From positions 930,001 through 994,000 of the forward strand of contig NZ_JBHUGS010000001.1 of NCBI RefSeq assembly GCF_042682045.1: DNA of 64,000 nt. The letters are read 5' to 3'. The notes beneath the pieces were generated by a model. It was not told the origin of the DNA and did not search any database. It was given only the letters and a program-made list of their open reading frames with translations. The DNA is from Sphingomonas_R arantia. GTDB lineage: Bacteria; Pseudomonadota; Alphaproteobacteria; Sphingomonadales; Sphingomonadaceae. The position numbers were made by a program, and so were the translations under genes. Positions 18,570 to 27,320 of the stretch are shown one piece after another. Each line of letters opens with the position of its first letter. The first letter of the stretch is position 1.

Positions 18570-19570
18570 GCCCAGCCCTCGATCCCGCGGCGGCCTCGGG
18601 TCAGCACGTCGAGGCAGGCCATGCGGACGGCGACGCCCATTTCGACCTGTTCGGTGATCGCCGAGCGGTTGAGATCGTCCGCCACGCTGGACGCGATTTC
18701 AACGCCGCGGTTCATCGGGCCGGGGTGCATGACGAGCGCGTCGGGCTTCGCGCGCTTCAGCCGTTCGGGAGTGAGGCCGTAGAGCGCGTGATATTCGCGG
18801 GGCGAGGGGACGAAGCCGCCGGCCATCCGCTCGCGTTGCAGGCGGAGCATCATGACGACGTCGGCCCCGGCGAGCCCTGCGTCGAAATCGGTGTGGCGGG
18901 TCACGTTCATCCGTTCGATCGCGGGGGGCAGCAGCGTGGGCGGCCCAACGACGCGGACGTCGGCGCCGAGCGCGGTGAGCGCCAGGATGTTGGAGCGCGC
19001 GACCCGGCTGTGCAGTACGTCGCCGCAGATCGCTACGACCTGCCCCGCGATGCTGCCGCGGCGGCGGCGGATGGTGAGCGCGTCGAGCAACCCTTGCGTC
19101 GGATGCTCGTGCTGTCCGTCGCCGGCATTCAGCACGGGGCAGTCGACCTTGTCGGCGATCAGCTGGACCGCGCCGGACGCGTCGTGGCGAATGACGATGA
19201 CGTCGGCGCGCATGGCGTTCAGCGTGACCGCGGTGTCGATCAGCGTCTCGCCCTTCTTCGTGCTCGACGTCGCGGCGTGCATGTTGACGACGTCCGCGCC
19301 GAGCCGCTTGCCGGCGATTTCGAACGACAACAATGTGCGCGTGCTGTTTTCGAAGAAGGCGTTGATCTGGGTCAGGCCGGCGAGGCGGCCGTCATGCTTG
19401 GATGCGCCGCCGCGGTTGAGCGCGATCCAGTGTTCGGCCTCGTCGAGCAGGAAGGTGATTTCGTGCGGCTGGAGCCCGGCGATGCCGGTCAGGTCGCGGT
19501 GCGGGAACATGGGATTCCCCGGTTTCGCGGGGGGCGGGGCCGATCGGCTGGCGGCGGGCGGCTGTTCCAT
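18566..19570 (-). CDS. pyrB: Aspartate carbamoyltransferase catalytic subunit
   Basis: Catalyses carbamoyl phosphate + aspartate to carbamoyl aspartate in pyrimidine synthesis. The 334-aa sequence has the carbamoyl-phosphate motif FENSTRTLLSFE, the HPTQ segment (DGQHEHPTQGLLDALTI) and the C-terminal HPGPMNRGVEI. An alternative start at 19510 (MFPHRDLTG) has a good GGGGA ribosome binding site and gives 314 aa. The longer start adds a Pro/Ala-rich tail, as seen in other class A ATCases, so the start is uncertain. It overlaps the degenerate pyrC' downstream, with which it probably forms a dodecameric complex. ruvX lies 33 bp upstream. Confidence 0.95.
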   Translation of the reverse strand: MEQPPAASRSAPPPAKPGNPMFPHRDLTGIAGLQPHEITFLLDEAEHWIALNRGGASKHDGRLAGLTQINAFFENSTRTLLSFEIAGKRLGADVVNMHAATSSTKKGETLIDTAVTLNAMRADVIVIRHDASGAVQLIADKVDCPVLNAGDGQHEHPTQGLLDALTIRRRRGSIAGQVVAICGDVLHSRVARSNILALTALGADVRVVGPPTLLPPAIERMNVTRHTDFDAGLAGADVVMMLRLQRERMAGGFVPSPREYHALYGLTPERLKRAKPDALVMHPGPMNRGVEIASSVADDLNRSAITEQVEMGVAVRMACLDVLTRGRRGIEGWA

Positions 19571-19603
19571 CGGCGCGCGGTGTAGCCGGGTGGGGCGGGG
19601 GGC

Positions 19604-20107
19604 TCAAGCCGTCCCGGTGTCGCCGCCGATTTCGTCGAGCCGGACCATCGTCGACAGCCGGTCGATCGCGCCTTGCAGGATGTAGCTGGCGGCAAGTTTG
19701 TCGACGAGTTCGCGGCGGCGGGCGCGGCTGGCGTCGGCGGCGATCAGCGTGCGGGTGACGGCGGCGGTCGACCAGCGTTCGTCCCAGAGCAGGATCGGCA
19801 GGTCGAGCCCGTCGAGATTGCGGGTGAAGGCGCGGACCGACTGGGTGCGCGGCGAATCGGTGCCGTCGAGGTTGAGCGGCAGGCCGACGACGAGGCCCTT
19901 GGCGCGTTGCTTGAGCAGGATCGCCTTGAGCAACGCGAGGTCGATCGCGAACTTGGTGCGGCGGATCGTCTCCGCCGGACTGGCGATGTTCCACATGGCG
20001 TCGCAGATCGCGATGCCGATCGTCTTGGTGCCGACGTCGAGGCCCGCGAGCCGCCCGCCGTGGGGCACGAGTTCCCCGAACGCGAAGGGATCGGTGGTGG
20101 CGATCAT
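19604..20107 (-). CDS. ruvX: Putative pre-16S rRNA nuclease / Holliday junction resolvase (YqgF family)
   Basis: The 167-aa protein has the RNase H-like YqgF fold: GGRLAGLDVGTKTIGIAICD at the start (catalytic Asp in LDVGTKTIG), GLVVGLPLNLDGT in the middle, and WDERWST plus the C-terminal DKLAASYILQGAID. Family members process 16S rRNA 5' ends and were earlier proposed as resolvases. The frame is open far upstream on this strand, but this ATG gives the normal length. It overlaps the DUF3089 gene upstream by 4 bp, so the two are co-translated. Confidence 0.93.
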   Translation of the reverse strand: MIATTDPFAFGELVPHGGRLAGLDVGTKTIGIAICDAMWNIASPAETIRRTKFAIDLALLKAILLKQRAKGLVVGLPLNLDGTDSPRTQSVRAFTRNLDGLDLPILLWDERWSTAAVTRTLIAADASRARRRELVDKLAASYILQGAIDRLSTMVRLDEIGGDTGTA

Positions 20108-21213
20108 GACGGGCGGAACGCAGCCAGCCGCGTGGCGACGTCGGCGCGGATGTTGGCCCAGAACATGGCGTAGTCGAACACATGATAGTTGTTGCCGGGC
20201 AGGATGAAGCGGCCGAACCCGTCCGGTGCCGTGCCCACCGACAGCAGCCCGTCGGGGCGGCAGGCGGCGGGGACGCGGTCGGCGACGACCTCCGCGCTGT
20301 TCATGGTGGCATCGGGGACCAGCGCGCCGCGATTGGCGGTGGCGGGCGCGCTGCCGCCGCGGGTGCCGGTGAGCGGGTTGGTGCAGAGCATCGGCGTGCC
20401 ACGGCGCGGGCGGCCGGTGAAGCCGGTGGTGCGATCGTAGATCGCCAGGATCTGCGACGGATCGGCCGGTTCGGCGAAGCTCTGCCACGACAGGATGCAG
20501 CCGCTGTCGGTGGCGGCGGTGCAGGCGGGCAGGCCGAGTGCGGGGAGGTCGGCGGTGACCGACACGGGCCAGCCGATGACGTAGGCCGCGACGATCCGCC
20601 GAGCGAGCGGTTTGCCGGCGATGCGGTCGTGGAGCAGGCGGGTGAGGTGGAGCGAGCCCTGGCTGTGTCCGGCGAGGATGATCGGGGCGTCGGCCGGCAC
20701 TTGCGCCACGAACGCATCGAACGCGCGCAGCACGTCGCGATAGGCGAAGTCGAGCGCGCTTGTGGCGTCCGCCTTGTCCGTCAGGAACGCGCCGATCGTG
20801 GCCTGGCGGTAGCGCGGCGCCCAGACCTGCGCGCTGCCGTTGAAGGCGCTTGCCTGGCTGGAGGCGAAGAGGTTGAGCCGGCCGTTGGCGGCGGGGTCGT
20901 TCAGGTCGCCGTTCCAGCGGCTGCGATAGAGCGCGGTGGTCGGGGTGATGAAGAAGGCCTGCGCCTTGGGGGACTTGGCGAGCGGGTAGCCGGGTGCGGT
21001 CCAGTGCGACGGGTCGTTCCGCAAGTCGGGGCGCGAGAGCCATGCGGCGGGCTTGGCGTAGTCGGGTGCCGAGGCACCGGGTTGCGGCGTGAACGGCACC
21101 GTGGGCACGAGCGCGGCGCTCATCAGCTGTTTCTGGAACAGCGCCCAGCCGATGCCGGCGACGATGACCAGCGTGATGAGTGCGGCGATGACGTAAAGGA
21201 ACTTGCGGACCAC
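20104..21213 (-). CDS. DUF3089 family alpha/beta-hydrolase-like membrane-anchored protein
   Basis: The 369-aa protein has an N-terminal membrane anchor or uncleaved signal (residues 5-26, LYVIAALITLVIVAGIGWALF) and a DUF3089 domain over most of the rest. It contains the nucleophile-elbow motif ILAGHSQGSLH, which marks it as a likely serine hydrolase on the periplasmic face. The substrate is unknown. It is the first gene of a four-gene minus-strand operon (this gene, ruvX, pyrB, pyrC') and is divergent from gatC, with 119 bp between the starts. Confidence 0.88.
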   Translation of the reverse strand: MVRKFLYVIAALITLVIVAGIGWALFQKQLMSAALVPTVPFTPQPGASAPDYAKPAAWLSRPDLRNDPSHWTAPGYPLAKSPKAQAFFITPTTALYRSRWNGDLNDPAANGRLNLFASSQASAFNGSAQVWAPRYRQATIGAFLTDKADATSALDFAYRDVLRAFDAFVAQVPADAPIILAGHSQGSLHLTRLLHDRIAGKPLARRIVAAYVIGWPVSVTADLPALGLPACTAATDSGCILSWQSFAEPADPSQILAIYDRTTGFTGRPRRGTPMLCTNPLTGTRGGSAPATANRGALVPDATMNSAEVVADRVPAACRPDGLLSVGTAPDGFGRFILPGNNYHVFDYAMFWANIRADVATRLAAFRPS

Positions 21214-21332
21214 CGATGCGATCTCCCGACGCGGTATATCGGGCGCTTAGCAGCCGTATCGGGCGCACGCCACGGGAAGACCGGCGGACAGCGGCCTTGA
21301 AGCCGCGCGGTGGCGGTGATAGCCGGACGGCC

Positions 21333-21620
21333 ATGTCAATCGATGCCACAACCGTCCGAAAGATCGCCGGGCTCGCGCGTATTGCCGTCACCGAACAGGA
21401 GACGGCCGCGATGGTCCCCGAACTCAACAATATCCTCGGCTGGATCGAGCAGCTGGGCGAGGTCGACGTGACCGGCGTCGAGCCGCTCGCCGCGGTGATC
21501 CCGAACCATCTGCGGCTGCGCGACGACGTGGTGACCGATGGCGGCATCCGCGACGCCGTGCTGGCCAACGCACCGCAGGCCGAACACGGCTTCTTCGCGG
21601 TTCCCAAGGTGATCGAATGA
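21333..21620 (+). CDS. gatC: Asp-tRNA(Asn)/Glu-tRNA(Gln) amidotransferase subunit C
   Basis: The 95-aa subunit C stabilises the GatA-GatB interface of the amidotransferase that converts Glu-tRNA(Gln) and Asp-tRNA(Asn) to the cognate forms. It begins MSIDATTVRKIAGLARIAV and has the typical WIEQLGEVDVTGVEPLAAV centre. The frame continues upstream to 21216, but this start gives the normal family length. It overlaps gatA by 4 bp (ATGA), which indicates translational coupling. Confidence 0.95.
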   Translation: MSIDATTVRKIAGLARIAVTEQETAAMVPELNNILGWIEQLGEVDVTGVEPLAAVIPNHLRLRDDVVTDGGIRDAVLANAPQAEHGFFAVPKVIE

Positions 21621-23098
21621 TGACGGACCTGACCGACCTGGGGATCGTGGAGCTGCGCGACGGGTTCGCCGCGGGCGATTTCTCCGCGCGCGAAGTGGCG
21701 ACGGCGTTCTCCACCGCGGTGAGCGCGGGCAAGGCGCTGAACGCGTGGATCGTCGAGACGCCGGAGCATGCGCTGGCGGCGGCCGATGCCGCCGATGCTG
21801 ACCGTGCGGCCGGCACCTTGAAGCCGTTGTCGGGCGTGCCGCTGGGCATCAAGGACCTGTTCTGCACCAAGGGCGTGCAGACGACCGCGGCGAGCCACAT
21901 CCTCGACGGGTTCGTGCCGGAATATGAGTCGACGATCACGGAGAAGCTGTTCGCGGCGGGCGCGGGGATGCTGGGCAAGCTGAACCTCGACCAGTTCGCG
22001 ATGGGATCGTCGAACGAGACCAGCGCGTACGGCAATGTCGTGTCGCCGTGGCAGCGCGCGGGCAGCAACGCGGCGATGGCGCCGGGCGGATCGTCGGGCG
22101 GGTCGTCGTCGGCGGTCGCGGCGCGGATGGCGCCGGGTGCGACGGGGACTGACACGGGCGGCTCGATCCGTCAGCCAGCGGCGTTCGTCGGGATTTCGGG
22201 CATCAAGCCGACCTATGGTCGCTGCTCGCGCTGGGGCGTGGTGGCGTTCGCGTCCTCGCTCGACCAGGCCGGGCCGATGGCGCGATCGGTCCGCGATTGC
22301 GCCGCGTTCCTGGAACAGATGGCCGGGTTCGATCCGAAGGATTCGACCTCGCTCGACCTGCCCGTACCGACGTGGGAGGCGGCGCTGTCCGGCGATCTTC
22401 GCGGCAAGCGGATCGGCGTGCCGAAGGAGTACCGCGTCGACGGGATGCCGGCCGAGATCGACGCGTTGTGGGAGCAGGGCATCTCGTATCTGCGCGATGC
22501 GGGGGCGGAGATCGTCGACGTCTCGCTGCCGCATACGAAGTACGCGCTGCCGACTTACTATATCATCGCGCCGGCGGAGGCGTCGTCCAACCTCGCGCGC
22601 TATGACGGCGTGCGGTACGGTGAGCGGGAGCTGCCGGACGGTGCGAACCTGCAGGAGATGTATGCCGCGACGCGCGCCGCCGGGTTCGGGCCGGAGGTGA
22701 AGCGCCGCATCCTGATCGGCACCTATGTGCTGTCGGCGGGCTATTACGACGCTTATTATACGCAGGCGCAGAAGGTGCGGACGCTGATCGCGCGCGATTT
22801 CGAGCGAGCCTGGGCGACGTGCGATCTGCTGCTGACCCCGACCGCGCCGTCGGCGGCGTTCTCGCTGGGCGAGAAGTCGGACGATCCGCTCGCGATGTAC
22901 CTGAACGACGTCTTCACCGTGCCGTCGTCGCTGGCCGGGTTGCCGGCGATGTCGGTGCCGGGCGGACTGGATGCGGCCGGGCTGCCGCTCGGGTTGCAGA
23001 TCATCGGCAAGCCGCGGGACGAGCAGGGCGTGCTGAACGCCGGGCTGGCGATCGAGGAGCGCGCGGGCTTCACGGCGCGGCCGGGGGCCTGGTGGTAA
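21617..23098 (+). CDS. gatA: Asp-tRNA(Asn)/Glu-tRNA(Gln) amidotransferase subunit A
   Basis: This amidase subunit releases ammonia from glutamine for transamidation. The 493-aa protein contains the amidase triad Lys (GIKDLFCTKG), cis-Ser (APGGSSGGSSSAVAAR) and nucleophilic Ser (GTDTGGSIRQPAAF), and has the usual length. It is coupled to gatC by a 4-bp overlap, and its last codons overlap the start of the next small membrane protein. gatB, normally adjacent, is separated from it by about 1.2 kb of other genes. Confidence 0.97.
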   Translation: MMTDLTDLGIVELRDGFAAGDFSAREVATAFSTAVSAGKALNAWIVETPEHALAAADAADADRAAGTLKPLSGVPLGIKDLFCTKGVQTTAASHILDGFVPEYESTITEKLFAAGAGMLGKLNLDQFAMGSSNETSAYGNVVSPWQRAGSNAAMAPGGSSGGSSSAVAARMAPGATGTDTGGSIRQPAAFVGISGIKPTYGRCSRWGVVAFASSLDQAGPMARSVRDCAAFLEQMAGFDPKDSTSLDLPVPTWEAALSGDLRGKRIGVPKEYRVDGMPAEIDALWEQGISYLRDAGAEIVDVSLPHTKYALPTYYIIAPAEASSNLARYDGVRYGERELPDGANLQEMYAATRAAGFGPEVKRRILIGTYVLSAGYYDAYYTQAQKVRTLIARDFERAWATCDLLLTPTAPSAAFSLGEKSDDPLAMYLNDVFTVPSSLAGLPAMSVPGGLDAAGLPLGLQIIGKPRDEQGVLNAGLAIEERAGFTARPGAWW

Positions 23099-23505
23099 AC
23101 GACGCCAGGTTTCGCCGGCGCAATGCAGAAACGCTGCGCGAGGCGCAGAATGCGCTGAACGTGGCGTTCGGGGCGATCCTGTCGGCCTATATCGGCAATT
23201 CGCTGGCGGATATCGACAACCGGCCGTTCGATCATGTTCGGTTGGCGGGGTTCTTCATCCTGATCGCGGTGTTCATTCTCGGTCTGTGCGTCAGCAACGT
23301 GATGGTCATGCGGCGGGAGTGGGCGCTGGGCGGGTTCTTCCTGGCGGGCGGGCTGACCGCGGCGGTGTTCGCGCACGAACTGGGGCGGCAGATCGGGTTC
23401 GAGGTCGTGGTGCTGCGCATCCTGACGGTTTGTTGGGTGGTGGCGCTACTGGGTAGCAACATGCTGCTGACGCTGATCGTGTGGCTGCACCATCGGCGGG
23501 GATGA
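23092..23505 (+). CDS. Small multi-pass membrane protein, hypothetical
   Basis: A 137-aa protein is predicted from a GTG start that overlaps the end of gatA by 7 bp. It begins MVNDARFRRRNAETLREAQN. About three or four hydrophobic segments follow: 20-35 (weak), 52-71 (LAGFFILIAVFILGLCVSN), 78-98 (GGFFLAGGLTAAVFAHEL) and 109-133 (VCWVVALLGSNMLLTLIVWL). No known family is recognised. The frame is open upstream inside gatA, but that part is a shadow; this GTG gives a protein with sensible topology. Its position implies co-transcription with gatCA. Confidence 0.7.
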   Translation: MVNDARFRRRNAETLREAQNALNVAFGAILSAYIGNSLADIDNRPFDHVRLAGFFILIAVFILGLCVSNVMVMRREWALGGFFLAGGLTAAVFAHELGRQIGFEVVVLRILTVCWVVALLGSNMLLTLIVWLHHRRG

Positions 23506-23526
23506 GTTTGTGGGGGTGCGGGGTAT

Positions 23527-23545
23527 GTGTTACCATGGGTAACAC
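23527..23545 (+). promoter_or_regulatory. Palindromic operator upstream of the vapBC pair
   Basis: A perfect inverted repeat GTGTTACC-ATG-GGTAACAC lies 14 nt before the vapB start codon. Antitoxins of the AbrB/MazE fold autoregulate their operons by binding such palindromes, so this is the likely VapB or VapBC binding site. The GGAG ribosome binding site follows directly (23547-23550). Confidence 0.75.
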
Positions 23546-23558
23546 TGGAGTTCTGGCG

Positions 23559-23861
23559 ATGAACATGCATACCGACGTCAACGAAATCACCGTCGTCAAC
23601 ATGACGAGCAAGGGGCAGGTGCTGATTCCGAAGGATGTCCGGGAGGAGCTCGGCCTTGTGCCTGGACAGCCGGTTTGTGTCGGCAAGAATGACAGGGGTG
23701 AGGCCGTGGTCTTCGCGGGTGCGGAGCGACAGGCGGAAACCCACGAGGAGCGGGCGGCACGTATTCGCGCAGCGATCAACGAGATCGCCGGTAAATATTA
23801 TGACGGGTCCCAGACGACCGACGAAATCATGTTCGAGCTGCGTGGCGATCGCCTTCCGTGA
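23559..23861 (+). CDS. vapB: AbrB/MazE-fold antitoxin (VapB-like)
   Basis: The 100-aa protein has an N-terminal SpoVT/AbrB swapped-hairpin DNA-binding domain (about 12-55, NMTSKGQVLIPKDVREELGL) and an acidic C-terminal arm, as expected for the toxin-neutralising segment. The ATG is preceded by GGAG at 8 nt and by a palindromic operator. It overlaps the PIN-domain toxin by 4 bp (GTGA), the usual coupling of VapBC pairs. Codon use is visibly less GC-rich than in the flanking gat genes, which suggests horizontal acquisition. Confidence 0.88.
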   Translation: MNMHTDVNEITVVNMTSKGQVLIPKDVREELGLVPGQPVCVGKNDRGEAVVFAGAERQAETHEERAARIRAAINEIAGKYYDGSQTTDEIMFELRGDRLP

Positions 23862-24271
23862 TCTTTATCGATACCAATATTCTGATCGACGTTTTTGCGC
23901 CGGATCAGGCGTGGAAGATATGGTCGGGACTTAAGCTCGAGGAATTAAACAGTTCCGGTGGCTACGTCATTAACACGATCGTCGTCGCCGAACTCGCAAC
24001 GAATTTTCCTTCGCTGGCTGCCCTGACTGGCTCGTTGCAGAAAATCGGCATTCGTATTGATCCGCTTGAGGCGGATGTTGCGTTTGCAGCCGGGGAAGCA
24101 TTTCGCGCTTACCGACGGCGACATGGCAAGCGCGACGCGATCCTCTCCGATTTCCTGATCGGCGCGCATGCGCTACGGTTGAGGGCGACGTTGCTGACCC
24201 GCGACGCCGGCATCTACCGGACCTATTTTCCCGGACTCACCCTGATCACACCCGAGGACGAGCATGACTGA
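23858..24271 (+). CDS. vapC: PIN-domain ribonuclease toxin (VapC-like)
   Basis: A 137-aa PIN-domain RNase, the toxin of the pair. The acidic residues of the active site are visible: Asp5 in FIDTNILID, Glu45 in VVAELATNF, the Asp of LSDFLIGAHA and the Asp of LTRDAGIYRTYFPGL. The start is GTG, overlapping vapB. The 3' end overlaps the gatB start by 8 bp, so the toxin is translationally linked to a housekeeping gene. VapC enzymes usually cut tRNA or rRNA; the target here is unknown. It is AT-richer than its neighbours. Confidence 0.9.
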   Translation: MIFIDTNILIDVFAPDQAWKIWSGLKLEELNSSGGYVINTIVVAELATNFPSLAALTGSLQKIGIRIDPLEADVAFAAGEAFRAYRRRHGKRDAILSDFLIGAHALRLRATLLTRDAGIYRTYFPGLTLITPEDEHD

Positions 24272-25742
24272 CGCATCCCCCTACACCGTCAAGGGTGCCA
24301 CCGGCGACTGGGAGGTCGTGATCGGGCTGGAGGTCCATGCCCAGATCACGTCGCAGGCCAAGCTGTTCTCCGGCGCGTCAACCGCGTTCGGATCGGAACC
24401 CAATGCCAATGTCTCGCTGGTCGATGCGGCGATGCCTGGGATGCTGCCGACGCTGAATGCGGAATGCGTGCGGCAGGCGGTGCGGACCGGCATGGCGCTG
24501 GGTGCACACATCCACCGGCGGTCGCAGTTCGACCGGAAGAACTATTTCTACGCCGATCTGCCGCAGGGGTATCAGATCAGCCAGCTCTACCACCCGATCG
24601 TGGGCGAGGGCGTGCTGGAGATCGAACCGGCCGATGCTGCGCCGAAGCAGGTCGGGATCGAGCGGATCCATATCGAGCAGGACGCCGGCAAGCTGATCCA
24701 CGACCAGCATCCGACGCAGTCGTATGTCGACCTCAACCGGTCGGGCGTCGCGTTGATGGAGATCGTGTCGAAGCCGGACATGACGTCGCCCGAGGAGGCC
24801 GGGGCCTATGTGAAGAAGCTGCGTTCGATCCTGCGCTATGTCGGGTCGTGCGACGGCAATATGGACCAAGGGTCGATGCGGGCCGACGTGAACGTGTCGG
24901 TGCGCCGGCCGGGCGAGGGGCTGGGCACGCGGACCGAGACGAAGAACGTCAATTCGGTGCGGTTCGTGATGGCCGCGATCGAACATGAGGCGCGCCGGCA
25001 GGTGGACCTGATCGAGGAGGGCGGGACCGTTGTCCAGGAGACGCGGCTGTTCGATCCGGACCGCGGCGTCACCCGGTCGATGCGGTCGAAGGAGGATGCG
25101 CACGACTATCGATATTTCCCCGACCCCGACCTGCTGCCGCTGGAGCTGAGCGAGGACTTCCTCGCGGAGTGCAAGGCGAGCCTGCCCGAACTGCCCGATG
25201 CCAAGCGTGCGCGTTATGTCGCGGCCGGGGTGCCGGTTTATAACGCGGCGGTGATCACGGCCGATGTCGAGACGGCGCGGTGGTTCGAGGCGCTGGTCGA
25301 GGCGAGCCCGAAATCGTTCGAAGAGATCGCGAAGCCGGCGTCGAACTGGCTGATCTCCGACCTGTTCGGGGCGCTCAACCGGCTGGGGCGCGACATCGCG
25401 GACAGCCCGGTGTCGCCGCGGCAGGGTGGCGAACTGCTGTCGCTGGTGGCGGACGGGACGCTGTCCGGGTCGCTGGCCAAGCAGGTGTTCGAGATCATGC
25501 TGGAGACCGGCGAGGATGCCGGCGCGATCGTCGAGGCGCGCGGGTTGAAGCAAACGAGCGATACGGGCGCGATCGAGGCGGTGGTCGCCGGGATCATGGC
25601 GGCCAATGCCGACAAGGTGGCGGATTACCGCGGCGGCAAGGACAAGCTGTTCGGCTTCTTCGTCGGCCAGACGATGAAGGCGATGGGGGGCAAGGCTAAC
25701 CCGGGCGTCGTGAACGATGTGTTGAAAACGATGCTGGGGTAA
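24264..25742 (+). CDS. gatB: Asp-tRNA(Asn)/Glu-tRNA(Gln) amidotransferase subunit B
   Basis: GatB activates the mischarged tRNA with ATP and binds its acceptor end. The 492-aa protein begins MTDASPYTVKG and has the family core WEVVIGLEVHAQITSQAKLF. It also has the FDRKNYFYADLPQGYQISQ segment, the RHDYRYFPDPDLLPL-like stretch (HDYRYFPDPDLLPLEL) and the C-terminal YqeY-like tail domain. Its start lies inside the end of vapC (8-bp overlap), an unusual arrangement since gatB normally follows gatA. A hairpin follows the stop. Confidence 0.97.
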   Translation: MTDASPYTVKGATGDWEVVIGLEVHAQITSQAKLFSGASTAFGSEPNANVSLVDAAMPGMLPTLNAECVRQAVRTGMALGAHIHRRSQFDRKNYFYADLPQGYQISQLYHPIVGEGVLEIEPADAAPKQVGIERIHIEQDAGKLIHDQHPTQSYVDLNRSGVALMEIVSKPDMTSPEEAGAYVKKLRSILRYVGSCDGNMDQGSMRADVNVSVRRPGEGLGTRTETKNVNSVRFVMAAIEHEARRQVDLIEEGGTVVQETRLFDPDRGVTRSMRSKEDAHDYRYFPDPDLLPLELSEDFLAECKASLPELPDAKRARYVAAGVPVYNAAVITADVETARWFEALVEASPKSFEEIAKPASNWLISDLFGALNRLGRDIADSPVSPRQGGELLSLVADGTLSGSLAKQVFEIMLETGEDAGAIVEARGLKQTSDTGAIEAVVAGIMAANADKVADYRGGKDKLFGFFVGQTMKAMGGKANPGVVNDVLKTMLG

Positions 25743-25750
25743 AACGAGTG

Positions 25751-25782
25751 ACCCCATCGCGGTTTTGACCGGGATGGGGTCG
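25751..25782. terminator. Probable bidirectional terminator between gatB and emrB
   Basis: Arms GACCCCATC (25751-25759) and GATGGGGTC (25774-25782) can pair, with further GCGG/CCGG pairing inside. The hairpin lies between converging genes, 8 bp after the gatB stop and 6 bp before the emrB stop. T tracts are short, so this is a moderate call. Confidence 0.5.
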
Positions 25783-25788
25783 GGACGT

Positions 25789-27318
25789 TCAGTGCGCCGC
25801 CGACGTGTCCGCCTCGCGCTTCGGGCGGGGGGCGAACCAGACGGTGATCGCGGCGATGCCGAACAGCGCCGCCGCGGCCAAGAAGACCTGATCGACGGAG
25901 AGCGTAGCGGCCTGGACCTCGACGAGGCGGTCGAGGACCGAGCGCGACTGGTCGGGGGTCATGCCGCCGGCCTGCAGGTTGGACAGCAGGCTGCCCGGGT
26001 CGTTGAGCGTCGAGACGAGGTCGCTGCGGTTGAGCCGCTCGCGCTGCTCCCAGATCGTCTGAGCCACCGACGCCCCGATTGCCGCAGACAGCGTGCGAAG
26101 GAAGCTGAGCAGCCCGGCGGCCGAGGTCGTCTCGCGCGGCAGGACGGAGCCGAGCGCGAGCGTGGTGATGCCGATGAAGAAGAACGGCATGCCGAGCCCC
26201 TGGACCAGTTGCGGCATGGCGAGCGTCCAGAAGTCCGAGTCCGCCGACCAGCGCGCCCGCATCAGCGACGTGGCGCCGAGCCAGACGATGCCGAAGCAGA
26301 TCAGCAGCCGGACGTCGACCTTGGGGATCAGCCGCGCGGCGATCGGTGACATCACCACCGCGAACACCCCGACGAAGGCGGTGACATGGCCGGAGTCCGT
26401 GGCGGTGTAGCCGAGCACGCCCTGCAACCAGAGCGGGATGAGCACGATGGTGGCAAAGAAGGTGCCGAACGCGAGCGCCATCGTGACCGTCGCCATGCTG
26501 AAGCCCAGATGGCGGAAGATGCGCAGGTCGACGATCGGGTTCTTCTCGGTCAGTTCCCAGATCACGAACGCGACGAAGCCGACCGCCGCGACGATCGCGC
26601 CGCCGGTGACGACGGGGGAGGCGAACCAGTCATGTTCGCGGCCGGTATCAAGCACGATCTGGAACGCCGCGACCCAGGTGACGAGCAGCGCCAGGCCGAT
26701 GACGTCGATCGGTTGCCGTTCGGTGGGCGTTTCGAACTGACGCAGTTTCGGCACCGCGACCGTCAGGCAGACCGCCACGATCGGCACATTGATGTAGAAG
26801 ATCCACGGCCAGGACCAGTTGTCGCTGATCGACCCACCCAGGATCGGGCCCAGGATCGGGGCCACCACGGTGGTCATCGCCCAGATGCCGAGCGCGACCG
26901 CAGCCTTGTCCTTGGGGAAGATGCGCAGCATCAGCGATTGCGACAGCGGCATCAGCGGGCCGCCGGAGAGGCCCTGGAGAATGCGGAACGCGACGAGCAT
27001 CGACAGGCTGGACGACAGGCCGCACAGCATTGAGAAGAGCGAGAAGCCGCACAGTCCGAATGTGAAGGTCTTTACCGCACCGAAGCGGTTGGCGACCCAG
27101 CCGGTGAGCGGCACGCTGATCGCCTCCGCTACGGCATAGCTGGTGATGACCCAGGTGCCCTGCGTGGGGGAGACGGCGAGGCCGCCGGCGATGTGCGTGA
27201 CCGACACGTTGGCGACGGTCTGGTCGAGCACGACGGTGAAGTTGGCGAGACCGAGTCCGACCGCGACGATCGCCAGCGTCGCGCCCGACAGCGGTTTCGG
27301 TGCGGCGGCCTCCGCCAT
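25789..27318 (-). CDS. emrB: DHA2-family multidrug efflux MFS transporter (EmrB type)
   Basis: The 509-aa inner-membrane protein has 14 predicted membrane segments and MFS DHA2 (EmrB/QacA) features: LDQTVANVSVTHIAGGL at the start of helix 1, TWVITSYAVAEAISVPLTGW, and the loop WVANRFGAVKTF. It would export hydrophobic drugs by proton antiport. It is the last gene of a three-gene operon with an EmrA adaptor (2 bp upstream) and a NodT outer-membrane channel, so it should work as part of a tripartite pump spanning both membranes. Confidence 0.94.
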   Translation of the reverse strand: MAEAAAPKPLSGATLAIVAVGLGLANFTVVLDQTVANVSVTHIAGGLAVSPTQGTWVITSYAVAEAISVPLTGWVANRFGAVKTFTFGLCGFSLFSMLCGLSSSLSMLVAFRILQGLSGGPLMPLSQSLMLRIFPKDKAAVALGIWAMTTVVAPILGPILGGSISDNWSWPWIFYINVPIVAVCLTVAVPKLRQFETPTERQPIDVIGLALLVTWVAAFQIVLDTGREHDWFASPVVTGGAIVAAVGFVAFVIWELTEKNPIVDLRIFRHLGFSMATVTMALAFGTFFATIVLIPLWLQGVLGYTATDSGHVTAFVGVFAVVMSPIAARLIPKVDVRLLICFGIVWLGATSLMRARWSADSDFWTLAMPQLVQGLGMPFFFIGITTLALGSVLPRETTSAAGLLSFLRTLSAAIGASVAQTIWEQRERLNRSDLVSTLNDPGSLLSNLQAGGMTPDQSRSVLDRLVEVQAATLSVDQVFLAAAALFGIAAITVWFAPRPKREADTSAAH

Positions 27319-27320
27319 GG

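Noticed and set aside
19604..22534. A very long minus-strand open frame of about 976 codons.
   Set aside because: Only its last 167 codons are a gene (ruvX). The rest runs antisense to gatC and gatA and out of frame with the DUF3089 gene, with Arg/Pro-rich shadow composition.
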